The position numbers and the translations under genes were made by a program. 12,756 bases of DNA from Spirochaeta sp. (GTDB taxonomy: Bacteria > Spirochaetota > Spirochaetia > DSM-2461). Below the pieces are notes generated by a model. It was not told where the DNA came from, made no database searches, and worked only from the letters and a program-made list of their open reading frames with translations. Position 1 is the stretch's first letter. Every line of letters starts with the position of its first letter. Location of the stretch: contig DAOVYP010000025.1 in the NCBI GenBank assembly GCA_030635565.1, positions 1 through 12,756 on the forward strand, read 5' to 3'. Below are positions 1-6,923 of the stretch, piece by piece.

Positions 1-205
1 CGAGAGCCGGAACGATGTCACGTTTACCGGAGTCTTTACGAGTGAAAGTATTCAGGTTCACAGGCTTGTCTTTCCCGGGGAATCCCGGTGCAGTATCCGC
101 TGGGCCGACAAACGTCCGATAGAAAACGGGCCTGACTTTTACTATGTCCGGGTGCGTCTGCACAACGGTCAATACGCCTGGTCCAGTCCGGTCTGGGTGG
201 GATAG
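1..205 (+). CDS. C-terminal fragment of a PHP/CehA-McbA-like metallohydrolase (5' end outside window)
   Basis: An open frame starting at base 2 runs 67 codons to a TAG at 203-205; the gene begins upstream of the window. The translated tail contains IQVHRLVFP, then FYYVRVRLHNGQYAW and ends SSPVWVG. It aligns clearly with the last ~60 residues of the complete PHP-domain protein at 9844-11355 (VHIHRFVPE, YYVRVRQKNGQWAY, SSPIWV). It is therefore very probably the end of a paralogue of that protein. The visible part belongs to the beta-rich C-terminal region, so no catalytic residues can be assessed. The stop lies 3 bp before the ATG of the enolase-superfamily gene, so the two are probably co-transcribed. 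The function is inferred only from similarity to the paralogue. Confidence 0.8.
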   Translation, partial: ESRNDVTFTGVFTSESIQVHRLVFPGESRCSIRWADKRPIENGPDFYYVRVRLHNGQYAWSSPVWVG

Positions 206-208
206 ATA

Positions 209-1483
209 ATGCTCCGATTCAACGATTACCGATTCGCGGTGGAGCGTCAGCCCCTGGTGAGACCGTTCCATTTCAAGGGAGGTTACTTTACCGAGAAGTG
301 GATCAATGTCGTGAGCTTATCCCTTGAAGGCAGTGCCGGACGAACAGTCACAGGACTCGGCGGCAATGCGGTTCTGTGGTCGGACCCGGCGGTTTTCCGG
401 GAATGGTCGGAGTATGGCGGAAATTCGCTCATGTCCCTGCTTGCCGAGCGGGCGGTTCAGATAGCGGAAGGAACATCTTACGCCGATCCGATTGAAGCGT
501 TTGAGTCCATCCGGGGTAGTGTTCACGAATACGCCAGACGAATAACGGGACGTTTTGATGTCACAGCAACCTTTACTCTCAACGCACTGGTGGCATTGGA
601 TCTGGCCCTGTGGAAAGCCTATGCCTTCGATCAGGGCAGCGAGAGATTATTCGACCTGATACCGGAATCAATGCGGCAAGCCTTCGCTGACAGGGCCGAT
701 ACTCTTGCAAGGGTTCCTCTTATTTCGTATAACGTCCCCGTTGCCGAGCTTGTGTCACTCGTACGCCAGGGACATCACATCCTCAAGGTTAAACTGGGAC
801 AGAGCGGATCGACATCGGAAATGCTGGAAAAGGATATTCGCCGTCTTGAGGAACTGCATCGTTCACTGGAGCGTGAAGACGTTCCTATCCGCTATTATCT
901 GGACGCCAACGGCAGGTATCCGGATATCGAGACATTGATGCGGCTTATGGATGCAGCCGAAAAACTGGACATGATATCCAAAATCATCATCCTTGAAGAG
1001 CCTTTTGCCTATGAGAAAAAAATTGCGGTGGACAGGATTCCCGTTCGTGTCGCAGCCGATGAATCACTTCACGATGTCTCGGATTTGAAGGAAAGAATCG
1101 ACCTCGGGTACCGTGCGCTCGCGCTCAAACCGGCCGGGAAAACATTGAGTCTCTCTCTTCTGATGGCCGCTGAAGCAGCAGAATCGGATATCCCCTGTTT
1201 TGTGGCCGATTCCGCGTGTGTTCCAATGCTGCTTGAGTGGAATCTGGCCCTGGCTGCCCATCTGCCGGACTTTCCCGGCCTGGGAATGAGAATGATTGAG
1301 TCCAACGGCGCCCAGAATTACGCCAACTGGGATACTCTTGTATCCGAACATCCTGTGCCTTCGGCGAACTGGCTGGAATCGAGGGGTGGATTGTTTTGTC
1401 TGGACCGGGACTTTTTCGCCTGTTCCGGGGGTATCTTCCGTCAGGCCGGTCATTATGAGGAACTTGTGTCATTCTCCACTTAA
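209..1483 (+). CDS. Enolase-superfamily protein, muconate lactonizing (MLE) subgroup
   Basis: The 424-residue protein has the capping-domain plus beta/alpha-barrel layout of the mandelate racemase/muconate lactonizing family. The barrel shows the expected catalytic set: KVK at 193-195 (KxK, strand 2), metal ligands D232 (LDAN), E263/E264 (LEEP) and D284/E285 (ADES), and a lysine at 307 (ALKPAG). KxK opposite a second lysine is the MLE-subgroup pattern. Members abstract a proton alpha to a carboxylate and act as cycloisomerases, dipeptide epimerases, o-succinylbenzoate synthases or racemases; a dehydratase role is also possible. The substrate is not readable, but the sulfated-sugar context suggests a sugar acid or related carboxylate. 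It starts 3 bp after the upstream PHP fragment and has only a weak ribosome-binding site (GGTGGGA), consistent with coupling. Its 3' end overlaps the convergent sulfatase by 15 bp. Confidence 0.9.
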   Translation: MLRFNDYRFAVERQPLVRPFHFKGGYFTEKWINVVSLSLEGSAGRTVTGLGGNAVLWSDPAVFREWSEYGGNSLMSLLAERAVQIAEGTSYADPIEAFESIRGSVHEYARRITGRFDVTATFTLNALVALDLALWKAYAFDQGSERLFDLIPESMRQAFADRADTLARVPLISYNVPVAELVSLVRQGHHILKVKLGQSGSTSEMLEKDIRRLEELHRSLEREDVPIRYYLDANGRYPDIETLMRLMDAAEKLDMISKIIILEEPFAYEKKIAVDRIPVRVAADESLHDVSDLKERIDLGYRALALKPAGKTLSLSLLMAAEAAESDIPCFVADSACVPMLLEWNLALAAHLPDFPGLGMRMIESNGAQNYANWDTLVSEHPVPSANWLESRGGLFCLDRDFFACSGGIFRQAGHYEELVSFST

Positions 1484-2941
1484 CATTTTCCGGTAATCCG
1501 CCTCCATCTTCAAACGCGGGGGATAGGCAATTTTCCGGCGTGACAACCCGAAGATGTTCGCGCTTTCCATCTGGTGATTGATCAGGGCCTCCCGGAGTTC
1601 GCAGATCCGGGGAACGAGTTCAGGGTCTTCAGCCAGATTCCGCATTTCTCCGGGGTCCTTTTCATGGTCGTATAATTCATGCCGGCCGTTTTTCGCATGA
1701 ATGTACTTATACCGGCCGTCGAATACCATCAGACGGCCGGGCATTTCGCTGAAGACGAATCGGTTGAGAACTTCCGTATCGTCCTCAAGGACCGGAGCTA
1801 TTGACTTGCCTTGAATCAAATCCGGGGAATCCAGCCCCAGGATATCGTGAAAATACGCCACAATATCCGTTGTACCGACCAGGGCGTTTCTCCTCCCCCT
1901 GTTCTTTCCATCCCGGACTATCAGCGGCACATGAACCATCGACTCGTAAAAGAAGCTCTTGAATATCATTCCATGATCCCCAAGTGCATCGCCGTGGTCT
2001 GAGGTGAAGATGATGACAGTGTTATCCAGGATTCCTTTGGTCTCCAGAACCTCCATGATTTTTCCGATGCCTTCATCAATAAGGGTGATGTTGCCGAAGT
2101 AATTCCTTCTCCAGCCGGCAATCTGTTCCGGAGCGGCATCGTCGTAGTCAATGCGGAATACTGAGTTTCCGTATCCGGGCTGGGTTTTTTTCCGCTCATC
2201 ATACGAAGGTGCCGTTCGGGGATCTTCCGGACGCGGAATGGGTGCCGGTATCGGAGCATCCTCGTACAGCCGTGAATATTCGGCCGGCGGATCGTATGGA
2301 TCGTGAGGTCCGATGAAACTCACCCAGAGCGCAAAAGGTTCATCCCCCAGCTCCTCCAGCCATTTCACGCTCCGGTCCGCGATAAATACATCGGGGTAAA
2401 GCTCTTTCTGATATGGAAAATCGGGCGCTCCGCATGTACTGAAATACCCCGGGACATCCTTGGGGTGAGGCCGAACAATCCCGTGAGATTTCATGAATCG
2501 GGAATGGTCGTCGGGCAGGTAGAAGTGACGCTTATCTTCGCAAATCACCCTTTCATCGAATCCTTCTTTGATATCCCACGGTGAGAAATGCATCTTGCCG
2601 ATTCCCGTCGTTCTGTAACCCGCCGCCGACGCGGCGCTCGTCCATTTTTCGGCGCCCTCATCAAGCCAGGAGAAATTGTCCTTTGCACCGTGGGCTGTCG
2701 GGTATTGGCCGGTCATCATGGATGCCCTGGTCGGTACACAGATAGGTGCAGGGACATAGCAACGCTCAAACACAACGCCCCGGGAGGCGAGTTTATCCAG
2801 GTTGGGAGTTATTGCGAAATCCGCCCCGTAAGAAGGCAGGGTATCAAATCTCTGCTGGTCGGTCGTAATGAAAAGGAGGTTTTTTCGAGCTTTCAAATCA
2901 TGGCTCCCTGTCCCTGGAATTGTAGCATGAAATCGGTGCAT
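1469..2941 (-). CDS. Type I sulfatase (formylglycine-dependent), probably cytoplasmic
   Basis: This 490-residue alkaline-phosphatase-fold sulfatase hydrolyses a sulfate ester to free sulfate. Visible motifs are TTDQQRFD (metal ligand D28, near strand 1), CVPTR at 68-72 (C68 would be converted to formylglycine), GIGKMHF (K116), GPHDPYDPP (H213), TSDHGD (D315, H316) and K328 in FKSFFYE. The DQQR and LGDHG forms resemble choline-sulfatase and phosphonate-monoester-hydrolase-like members. The first ~16 residues are not a convincing signal peptide, so the enzyme is probably cytoplasmic. ATG 2941 has AGGA 9 bases upstream. A TTG at 2896 has a better GGGAG at 7 bases and would give a 475-residue protein starting just before KARKNLLF, which fits the family N-terminus better. 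The gene is divergent from the ROK gene and converges on the enolase gene. No sulfatase-maturing enzyme is in the window. Confidence 0.93.
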   Translation of the reverse strand: MHRFHATIPGTGSHDLKARKNLLFITTDQQRFDTLPSYGADFAITPNLDKLASRGVVFERCYVPAPICVPTRASMMTGQYPTAHGAKDNFSWLDEGAEKWTSAASAAGYRTTGIGKMHFSPWDIKEGFDERVICEDKRHFYLPDDHSRFMKSHGIVRPHPKDVPGYFSTCGAPDFPYQKELYPDVFIADRSVKWLEELGDEPFALWVSFIGPHDPYDPPAEYSRLYEDAPIPAPIPRPEDPRTAPSYDERKKTQPGYGNSVFRIDYDDAAPEQIAGWRRNYFGNITLIDEGIGKIMEVLETKGILDNTVIIFTSDHGDALGDHGMIFKSFFYESMVHVPLIVRDGKNRGRRNALVGTTDIVAYFHDILGLDSPDLIQGKSIAPVLEDDTEVLNRFVFSEMPGRLMVFDGRYKYIHAKNGRHELYDHEKDPGEMRNLAEDPELVPRICELREALINHQMESANIFGLSRRKIAYPPRLKMEADYRKMLSGE

Positions 2942-3171
2942 TAATCTTTATCCTGCTGATTTCCAATGAGCCACCCCTCCCCGACAATTGCATCCAACTT
3001 TGGCCCCACGGCCCTGCCCTGGGGTATGATACCTTATCATTATCAATCATCAGGGGTATGGGTTTACGATCAGCGTTGAAAAAGGTGGCTCTCCCAAGAT
3101 TTTTCATGAACTATCATAGATTGATACTGGTTTCATTGATGTCACTTCTTGTGAGCCGCTGAAATATTTTG

Positions 3172-3201
3172 TTGATTAAATCCCGAAGCGATAACTATAT
3201 C
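3172..3201 (+). promoter_or_regulatory. Possible upstream promoter of the ROK operon
   Basis: TTGATT (3172-3177) and TATATC (3196-3201) are separated by 18 bases, each matching 4 of 6 consensus sigma70 positions. The -10 lies inside the inverted repeat 3186-3209, an arrangement expected for repression. It would act in addition to the stronger promoter at 3273. The match is modest and could be chance in AT-rich sequence. Confidence 0.3.
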
Positions 3202-3209
3202 AATCGCTT
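3186..3209. promoter_or_regulatory. Inverted repeat, candidate operator
   Basis: AAGCGAT (3186-3192) and ATCGCTT (3203-3209) form a perfect 7-bp inverted repeat with a 10-bp AT-rich spacer. The two half-site centres are 17 bp apart, suited to a dimeric regulator on DNA. It covers the -10 of the possible upstream promoter. The binding protein is unknown; the adjacent ROK regulator is one candidate. Confidence 0.4.
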
Positions 3210-3272
3210 AAAGCTCAGATACAACGCGTAATTTCTTAATAAGAAGAGAGTTAAATTAAATTTATTTTTTTG

Positions 3273-3301
3273 TTGACACGGAGGTTTTATTGCTGCAATA
3301 T
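3273..3301 (+). promoter_or_regulatory. Sigma70-like promoter of the ROK-transport operon
   Basis: A perfect TTGACA -35 (3273-3278) is followed by a 17-bp spacer and CAATAT as -10 (3296-3301, 3 of 6 consensus positions). An A/T-only tract just upstream (about 3251-3271) could serve as an UP element. Transcription would begin near 3307-3309, inside the palindrome at 3303-3321, leaving a leader of about 35 bases before the GTG start at 3343. Confidence 0.7.
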
Positions 3302-3302
3302 G

Positions 3303-3321
3303 GTTTGTACGGAGTACGAAC
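3303..3321. promoter_or_regulatory. Palindromic operator candidate at the transcription start
   Basis: GTTTGTAC (3303-3310), centre GGA, then GTACGAAC (3314-3321) form a 19-bp near-perfect inverted repeat. The one mismatch per arm is T against G, which would still pair as G-U in RNA. It begins one base after the -10 and spans the predicted start point, the classic position for a repressor site. GTTTG...-type palindromes resemble the operators of XylR-type ROK repressors, so autoregulation by the gene at 3343 is the simplest reading. A hairpin at the mRNA 5' end is an alternative role. Confidence 0.55.
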
Positions 3322-3342
3322 TAATAAATAGGAGTTAACACA

Positions 3343-4578
3343 GTGTCGTGTGAGAGCAAGCGGCAAAGATTGATGAGCCCCTCAACCATGCTGTCGTATA
3401 ATCTTTCCATCGTCCTCCAGACAATAAAGAAACATGGTCCTATATCCCGTGCTGATATCGCCAGGGAGCTTCAATGCAGTAAATCGACGATCAGCAGCAG
3501 TATCTCAACACTGGAAGATCTCGAGCTGGTACACAGTGTCGGAAGCGGGAATCCGAAAATGGGCAGAAAATCCATTTTGTTGGCTTTCAATCCGACAGCT
3601 CACTACTTCGTAGCTGTGGATCTACGTTGGAAAAAAGTCAATCTGGCCATCGTTGATATGTCCGGACACATTCATTCGGATTTATCATATCAACGTACTA
3701 ATACGAACCCAGTACAATTAATTGAAAGAATGAATGACGGCATCATGTCTCTTATTGATGATTCGGGGATTCCTCTGACGAAAATCGAAGCCCTCGGAAT
3801 CATGGTTCCGGGTATCGTCGATACGGAAAATGGAATCGTTCGATATTCCTCAACTCTGGGATGGGACGATGAAGTCGATCTGGTTGGACCCGTGAGCGTC
3901 CGATTCGATAAGCAAATTACTATTTACAACGACGCGAATGCCCTTGCATTGGGGGAGATCTGGACGGGATGCGGAAATCAATATCCGCATCTGGCTTTCC
4001 TCTACACCGAAGGTGGTGTCGGAGGTGCCTGTATCTATAACGGCAGGATTATCCTGGGCACTAATGCCGCCGCAGGTGAGTTCGGTAAAATTCTGGTTAC
4101 CGGAGAGCAGGGGCCGCAACGTTCGGAATCCCTGCTTTCATTGCCGAACCTGCTCGCCAAATACGGAGAAAGTGAACCGAAAGAGATGGAATACGAGGAA
4201 GTAGTTCGAAAGGCTATCTCTCTCGTCAGGAACGGACATCTTCTCGATTCCACATTAAAGATGATCGATGAGATTGTCGACAAAATGGCCCAGGTGGTTG
4301 TCGGTATCATCGCCGTTTTTAATCCTCAGGCTGTCATCATTAACTGTTCATATTTACCTGATCCGGAAGCGTTCCTGGAAATGCTGAAAGTGCGGGTTTC
4401 CGGTTACTTGCCGGGGAAACCACATAGGACCATTAACCTGCTCCAATCCTGCCTCAATGATAAAACAGAGGTGATCGGGGCTGCTGCTGCGGCAATCAGC
4501 CGAAGTCGGTTTTATTTTGTTCTGCAAGATATGGAAAATCAGAATATGGACCAGAACTACCTCGTTAGTACCGTCTGA
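3343..4578 (+). CDS. ROK-family transcriptional regulator with degenerate sugar-kinase domain
   Basis: The 411-residue protein has an N-terminal winged helix-turn-helix (about residues 22-65; recognition region around SRADIARELQCSKSTISSS) followed by a ROK actin-fold domain. NDANALALGE (196-205), EGGVGGA (223-229) and AGEFGK (244-249) identify the fold. The phosphate-binding loop normally written DxGGT reads VDLRWKKVN (92-100), so kinase activity is unlikely. The usual histidine after GEFG is lysine, and the zinc motif CxCGxxGC is absent; residues 250-265 contain no cysteine. It is probably a sugar-responsive repressor or activator of the downstream transporter operon and perhaps of itself. 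The GTG start is chosen because AGGAG (3330-3334) lies 8 bases upstream; an ATG at 3373 has no such site. It is the first gene of the rightward unit. Confidence 0.9.
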   Translation: MSCESKRQRLMSPSTMLSYNLSIVLQTIKKHGPISRADIARELQCSKSTISSSISTLEDLELVHSVGSGNPKMGRKSILLAFNPTAHYFVAVDLRWKKVNLAIVDMSGHIHSDLSYQRTNTNPVQLIERMNDGIMSLIDDSGIPLTKIEALGIMVPGIVDTENGIVRYSSTLGWDDEVDLVGPVSVRFDKQITIYNDANALALGEIWTGCGNQYPHLAFLYTEGGVGGACIYNGRIILGTNAAAGEFGKILVTGEQGPQRSESLLSLPNLLAKYGESEPKEMEYEEVVRKAISLVRNGHLLDSTLKMIDEIVDKMAQVVVGIIAVFNPQAVIINCSYLPDPEAFLEMLKVRVSGYLPGKPHRTINLLQSCLNDKTEVIGAAAAAISRSRFYFVLQDMENQNMDQNYLVSTV

Positions 4579-4588
4579 TTATTATAGG

Positions 4589-4615
4589 TTTCAATCGATC
4601 TTCTGATCGAAGAAA
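4589..4615 (+). other. Stem-loop between the ROK and binding-protein genes
   Basis: TCGATC (4595-4600), loop TTCT, GATCGA (4605-4610) form a perfect 6-bp stem. TTTC (4589-4592) can also pair with GAAA (4612-4615) across a small internal bulge. No T-run follows, so it is not an intrinsic terminator. It sits 11 bases before the AAGGAG ribosome-binding site of the binding-protein gene. It could be an operator half-site pair, an RNA processing or stability element, or chance. Confidence 0.4.
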
Positions 4616-4640
4616 TAAATCTTTCCAAGGAGAAGAAAGG

Positions 4641-5915
4641 ATGAAGAAAGTACTGACACTGTTGATTTTGGGGCTTCTTTCAGTCACCCTTTTTGCAAAC
4701 GGTGATTCGGCTTCGGCGGATGTGGATGAAGGTGGAAAAACCATCACCATCCTCTGTGTAACAAGCCCGGAGACAGAAGCTTTGAAGGTTGCTGCTGAGG
4801 AATTCAAGAAACAGAATCCAGGGTATGAGATTATTTTCAATGAACAGGGGCGTCTGGGATATTTCACAAACGTCACTACCCAGCTGGTCGGTGGAACTGA
4901 TGAGTTCGATCTCGTTCAGGACAATACGACTTATATGACTGAGCTGGCGGCTGCGGGTGTGCTTGAGCCATGGGATGACTACCTGAATAATCCCGATTTG
5001 ACAGATCTCAAGGCCTATGATCTTGATGATCTTCCGGTCAAACTCACTTATGAAGGTAAGATTTATTGTATCCCGACCGATCTTTCCAGTCAGGTATATT
5101 ATTACCGTAAGGATCTGATCAATGAACCTGCGGAAACCTGGGAAGACCTGATCGAACTGGCAGAAAAAAATACCGGTACGGCAGATACTCCTTACGGTGC
5201 TGTTCTGACGGCAATGACCGGCGGACCTGAAGCACCGAAAATTTTCTACACGGTATTGTGGTCTTATGGCGGAGATGTCATCAACGAGAATGGTGAAGTT
5301 GTAGTTAACAGTGAAGCCGTACGTAAAGCGGCTGAAGTATACAGGGCTCTCAAACCATATATGCCCGAAGACGTTACAACCTATAATTACCCCAAGGTTT
5401 TCGACGCATTGAAAGCCGGTTCTGTTGCCCAGACAGGTCCTTTCTGGAATGCCGCCTGGAATAACATGAAAATGTCCGACAGCGACTTTAAGGATAAATA
5501 CGGAATTGCCCTTATCCCGGGTGTCCGTCAGGCTGATGGCTCCATTAACAGAGCGCCACAGACACATGGCTGGGGACTTGTGATGAACGCACAGAGCCGA
5601 AATAAGCTTGCAGCGTGGAAATTCCTGTATTTTGCCACAAGTGTAGAGGGATTTAACATTCGCGGAGCAAACGGAGGCAGTATCTTCCGGCCTTCAATCC
5701 TGAGTGCGCCTGAAAATGCCGATAACCCCTATTTTCCGGTGATGGCGGAAACGTATGCTCTTGCGAGAATGGAGCCACTTGTTCCGTACTACACAAAGAT
5801 GCATGAAATTTTGAATCAGATGGTGGCGGATATCCTCACTACCGATAAATCGTTAGATTCAATTCTTGAAAGGACAGAAAAAGATTTGATTACTCTTAAA
5901 GCACGATACGAATAA
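4641..5915 (+). CDS. Extracellular sugar-binding protein of a CUT1 ABC transporter (family 1)
   Basis: The 424-residue protein begins with a clear Sec signal peptide: MKK, a hydrophobic core to residue 18, and probable cleavage after LFA (residue 19), giving a mature NGDSAS N-terminus. There is no lipobox cysteine, so it is probably a soluble periplasmic protein. The mature part has the family-1 solute-binding layout, with ITILCVTSPETEALK, EFKKQNPGYEI and FDLVQDNTTY early. Later come YYYRKDLI, the ETWEDLIELAEK element and a GWGLVMNAQSRNKLAAWKF segment, all typical of maltose/multiple-sugar binding proteins. It has a strong AAGGAG (4627-4632) 8 bases before ATG. It lies between two stem-loops and just upstream of its permeases, so it is the ligand receptor of this importer. 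The ligand is unknown; context suggests a sulfated sugar or glycoside. The LFANGDS junction is the best clue to a spirochaete host. Confidence 0.93.
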   Translation: MKKVLTLLILGLLSVTLFANGDSASADVDEGGKTITILCVTSPETEALKVAAEEFKKQNPGYEIIFNEQGRLGYFTNVTTQLVGGTDEFDLVQDNTTYMTELAAAGVLEPWDDYLNNPDLTDLKAYDLDDLPVKLTYEGKIYCIPTDLSSQVYYYRKDLINEPAETWEDLIELAEKNTGTADTPYGAVLTAMTGGPEAPKIFYTVLWSYGGDVINENGEVVVNSEAVRKAAEVYRALKPYMPEDVTTYNYPKVFDALKAGSVAQTGPFWNAAWNNMKMSDSDFKDKYGIALIPGVRQADGSINRAPQTHGWGLVMNAQSRNKLAAWKFLYFATSVEGFNIRGANGGSIFRPSILSAPENADNPYFPVMAETYALARMEPLVPYYTKMHEILNQMVADILTTDKSLDSILERTEKDLITLKARYE

Positions 5916-5924
5916 TCACATTTT

Positions 5925-5956
5925 CCGGGACCTCCCGCATCCTGAAGAGGTCCCGG
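5925..5956 (+). other. Perfect 10-bp stem-loop between binding-protein and permease genes
   Basis: CCGGGACCTC (5925-5934) and GAGGTCCCGG (5947-5956) are exact reverse complements separated by a 12-base loop. The hairpin begins 9 bases after the binding-protein stop. There is no following T-tract, so it is not a standard terminator. Such GC-rich hairpins after a binding-protein gene commonly protect the upstream mRNA from 3' decay, or partly stop transcription, so that binding protein outnumbers permease. Confidence 0.75.
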
Positions 5957-5978
5957 TCCCCAGGATTACCAAACACAT

Positions 5979-6923
5979 ATGAAATCGAATCTGTTAAGAA
6001 AAAGGCGTATAACCAAGTACTATCTGATATTGCCGGCGGCCGTTCTTTTAATCGGCACAACGGTTATACCAATCCTGTACATGTTATATACGTCACTGTT
6101 TCGACTTGATCCAGTGGTGTTCAACGGTAAGTGGCCCTTTGTAGGATTGGGCAATTATATTGATCTGATTACAAGAGACCCGATGTTCTGGTCCAGTCTT
6201 GCAAGAACGTTAAAATTCCTCTTATACACGGTAACTCTGCAAATCGGAGTCGGGTTGCTTTTGGCCACATTAATGTATAGGGAATTCAAGGGCAAACGTA
6301 TGGTCCAGACGATTCTCCTCTTCCCCATCCTGGCAACGCCTATTGTCGTCGCTATGGTGTGGAAGTATTTTTTCGATTTTGATACCGGTTTTCTCAATGT
6401 CATGCTGAAGACAGTTGGAATGCGACCCCAACCCTGGCTTTCCACGAAGGGGCTACCGCTGATCGATGCCATACCATTCATCGGTCCGTGGCTGGTGAAC
6501 AAATTCAGCCTGACATATGCATTTCGTACGATATGTTTCGTCAATTTCTGGCAATGGACGCCCTTTTGTTTTCTGGTGCTCTATTCAGGTATGACCTCTC
6601 TGCCTTCCGAGGTTTATGAGGCATCATCTATTGATGGAGCCAGTTCATGGCAGACTTTCAGGTATGTCACGCTTCCCCTTCTCTCCAAACTCATTTGGGC
6701 CGTTGTTTTCATTCGAGTCATTGATTGCCTGAAAGTCTATGCACAGATCTGGGTACTTTTCGGAAATGCGGAAACGACGAGGGTTATCAATATTCATCTG
6801 TATACGATTGGTTTCACTACCAGCGATTATGGCATGAGCAGTGCTCTTGGAGTCATCATCGTAATCCTGATTGCGGTTTTCGTCGGTATGACGATAAAAC
6901 TGGGAGGGAAGAGAAATGCTTAG
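5979..6923 (+). CDS. ABC sugar transporter permease, MalF/UgpA type
   Basis: The 314-residue integral membrane protein has about six transmembrane segments: roughly residues 15-38, 75-100, 109-132, 183-204, 236-260 and 288-307. The cytoplasmic EAA loop that docks the ATPase is visible at 214-233, beginning EASSIDG and ending YVTLP. The loop between the third and fourth segments (about 133-182, containing PFIGPWLVNK) looks somewhat longer than in many CUT1 permeases. With the following gene it forms the heterodimeric channel for the binding protein upstream. The best visible ribosome-binding site (AGGA, 5962-5965) is 13 bases from the ATG, which is long; translation may be weaker than that of the binding protein. 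The gene ends by overlapping the next permease by 8 bp. Confidence 0.92.
   Translation: MKSNLLRKRRITKYYLILPAAVLLIGTTVIPILYMLYTSLFRLDPVVFNGKWPFVGLGNYIDLITRDPMFWSSLARTLKFLLYTVTLQIGVGLLLATLMYREFKGKRMVQTILLFPILATPIVVAMVWKYFFDFDTGFLNVMLKTVGMRPQPWLSTKGLPLIDAIPFIGPWLVNKFSLTYAFRTICFVNFWQWTPFCFLVLYSGMTSLPSEVYEASSIDGASSWQTFRYVTLPLLSKLIWAVVFIRVIDCLKVYAQIWVLFGNAETTRVINIHLYTIGFTTSDYGMSSALGVIIVILIAVFVGMTIKLGGKRNA

Larger units (their letters stand above)
2942..3342. promoter_or_regulatory. Divergent intergenic regulatory region
   Basis: This is the only stretch longer than 300 bases without a gene. It separates the minus-strand sulfatase from the plus-strand ROK/transport/catabolic operon. It is AT-rich toward the ROK side (notably 3231-3271). 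It holds two candidate plus-strand promoters, palindromes at 3186-3209 and 3303-3321, a smaller one at 3233-3245 (TTCTT-AAT-AAGAA), and overlapping short palindromes at 3023-3039. I found no convincing -35/-10 pair for the leftward sulfatase. I see no plausible small gene, tRNA or riboswitch. Confidence 0.75.

Noticed and set aside
2968..3091. GAGCCACC (2968-2975) and GGTGGCTC (3084-3091) as ends of a small mobile element
   Set aside because: Only 8 bp match, the flanks do not extend the repeat, no target-site duplication is evident and nothing transposon-like lies between.
2898..3107. Small minus-strand open frame in the intergenic region
   Set aside because: It overlaps the sulfatase 5' end in another frame, resembles nothing known to me and covers the putative regulatory DNA; no good ribosome-binding site.
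3343..4578. ROK protein as a functional sugar kinase
   Set aside because: It has an N-terminal DNA-binding domain and has lost the phosphate-binding loop glycines.
4680..5567. Long minus-strand open frame (295 codons) antisense to the binding-protein gene
   Set aside because: It lies wholly inside a well-supported gene, shows no recognisable domain and has no ribosome-binding site or context; it is a by-product of codon use on the other strand.
5925..5956. Hairpin as an intrinsic transcription terminator
   Set aside because: The stem is strong but is followed by TCCCCAGG rather than a T-run, and the permeases downstream need read-through.
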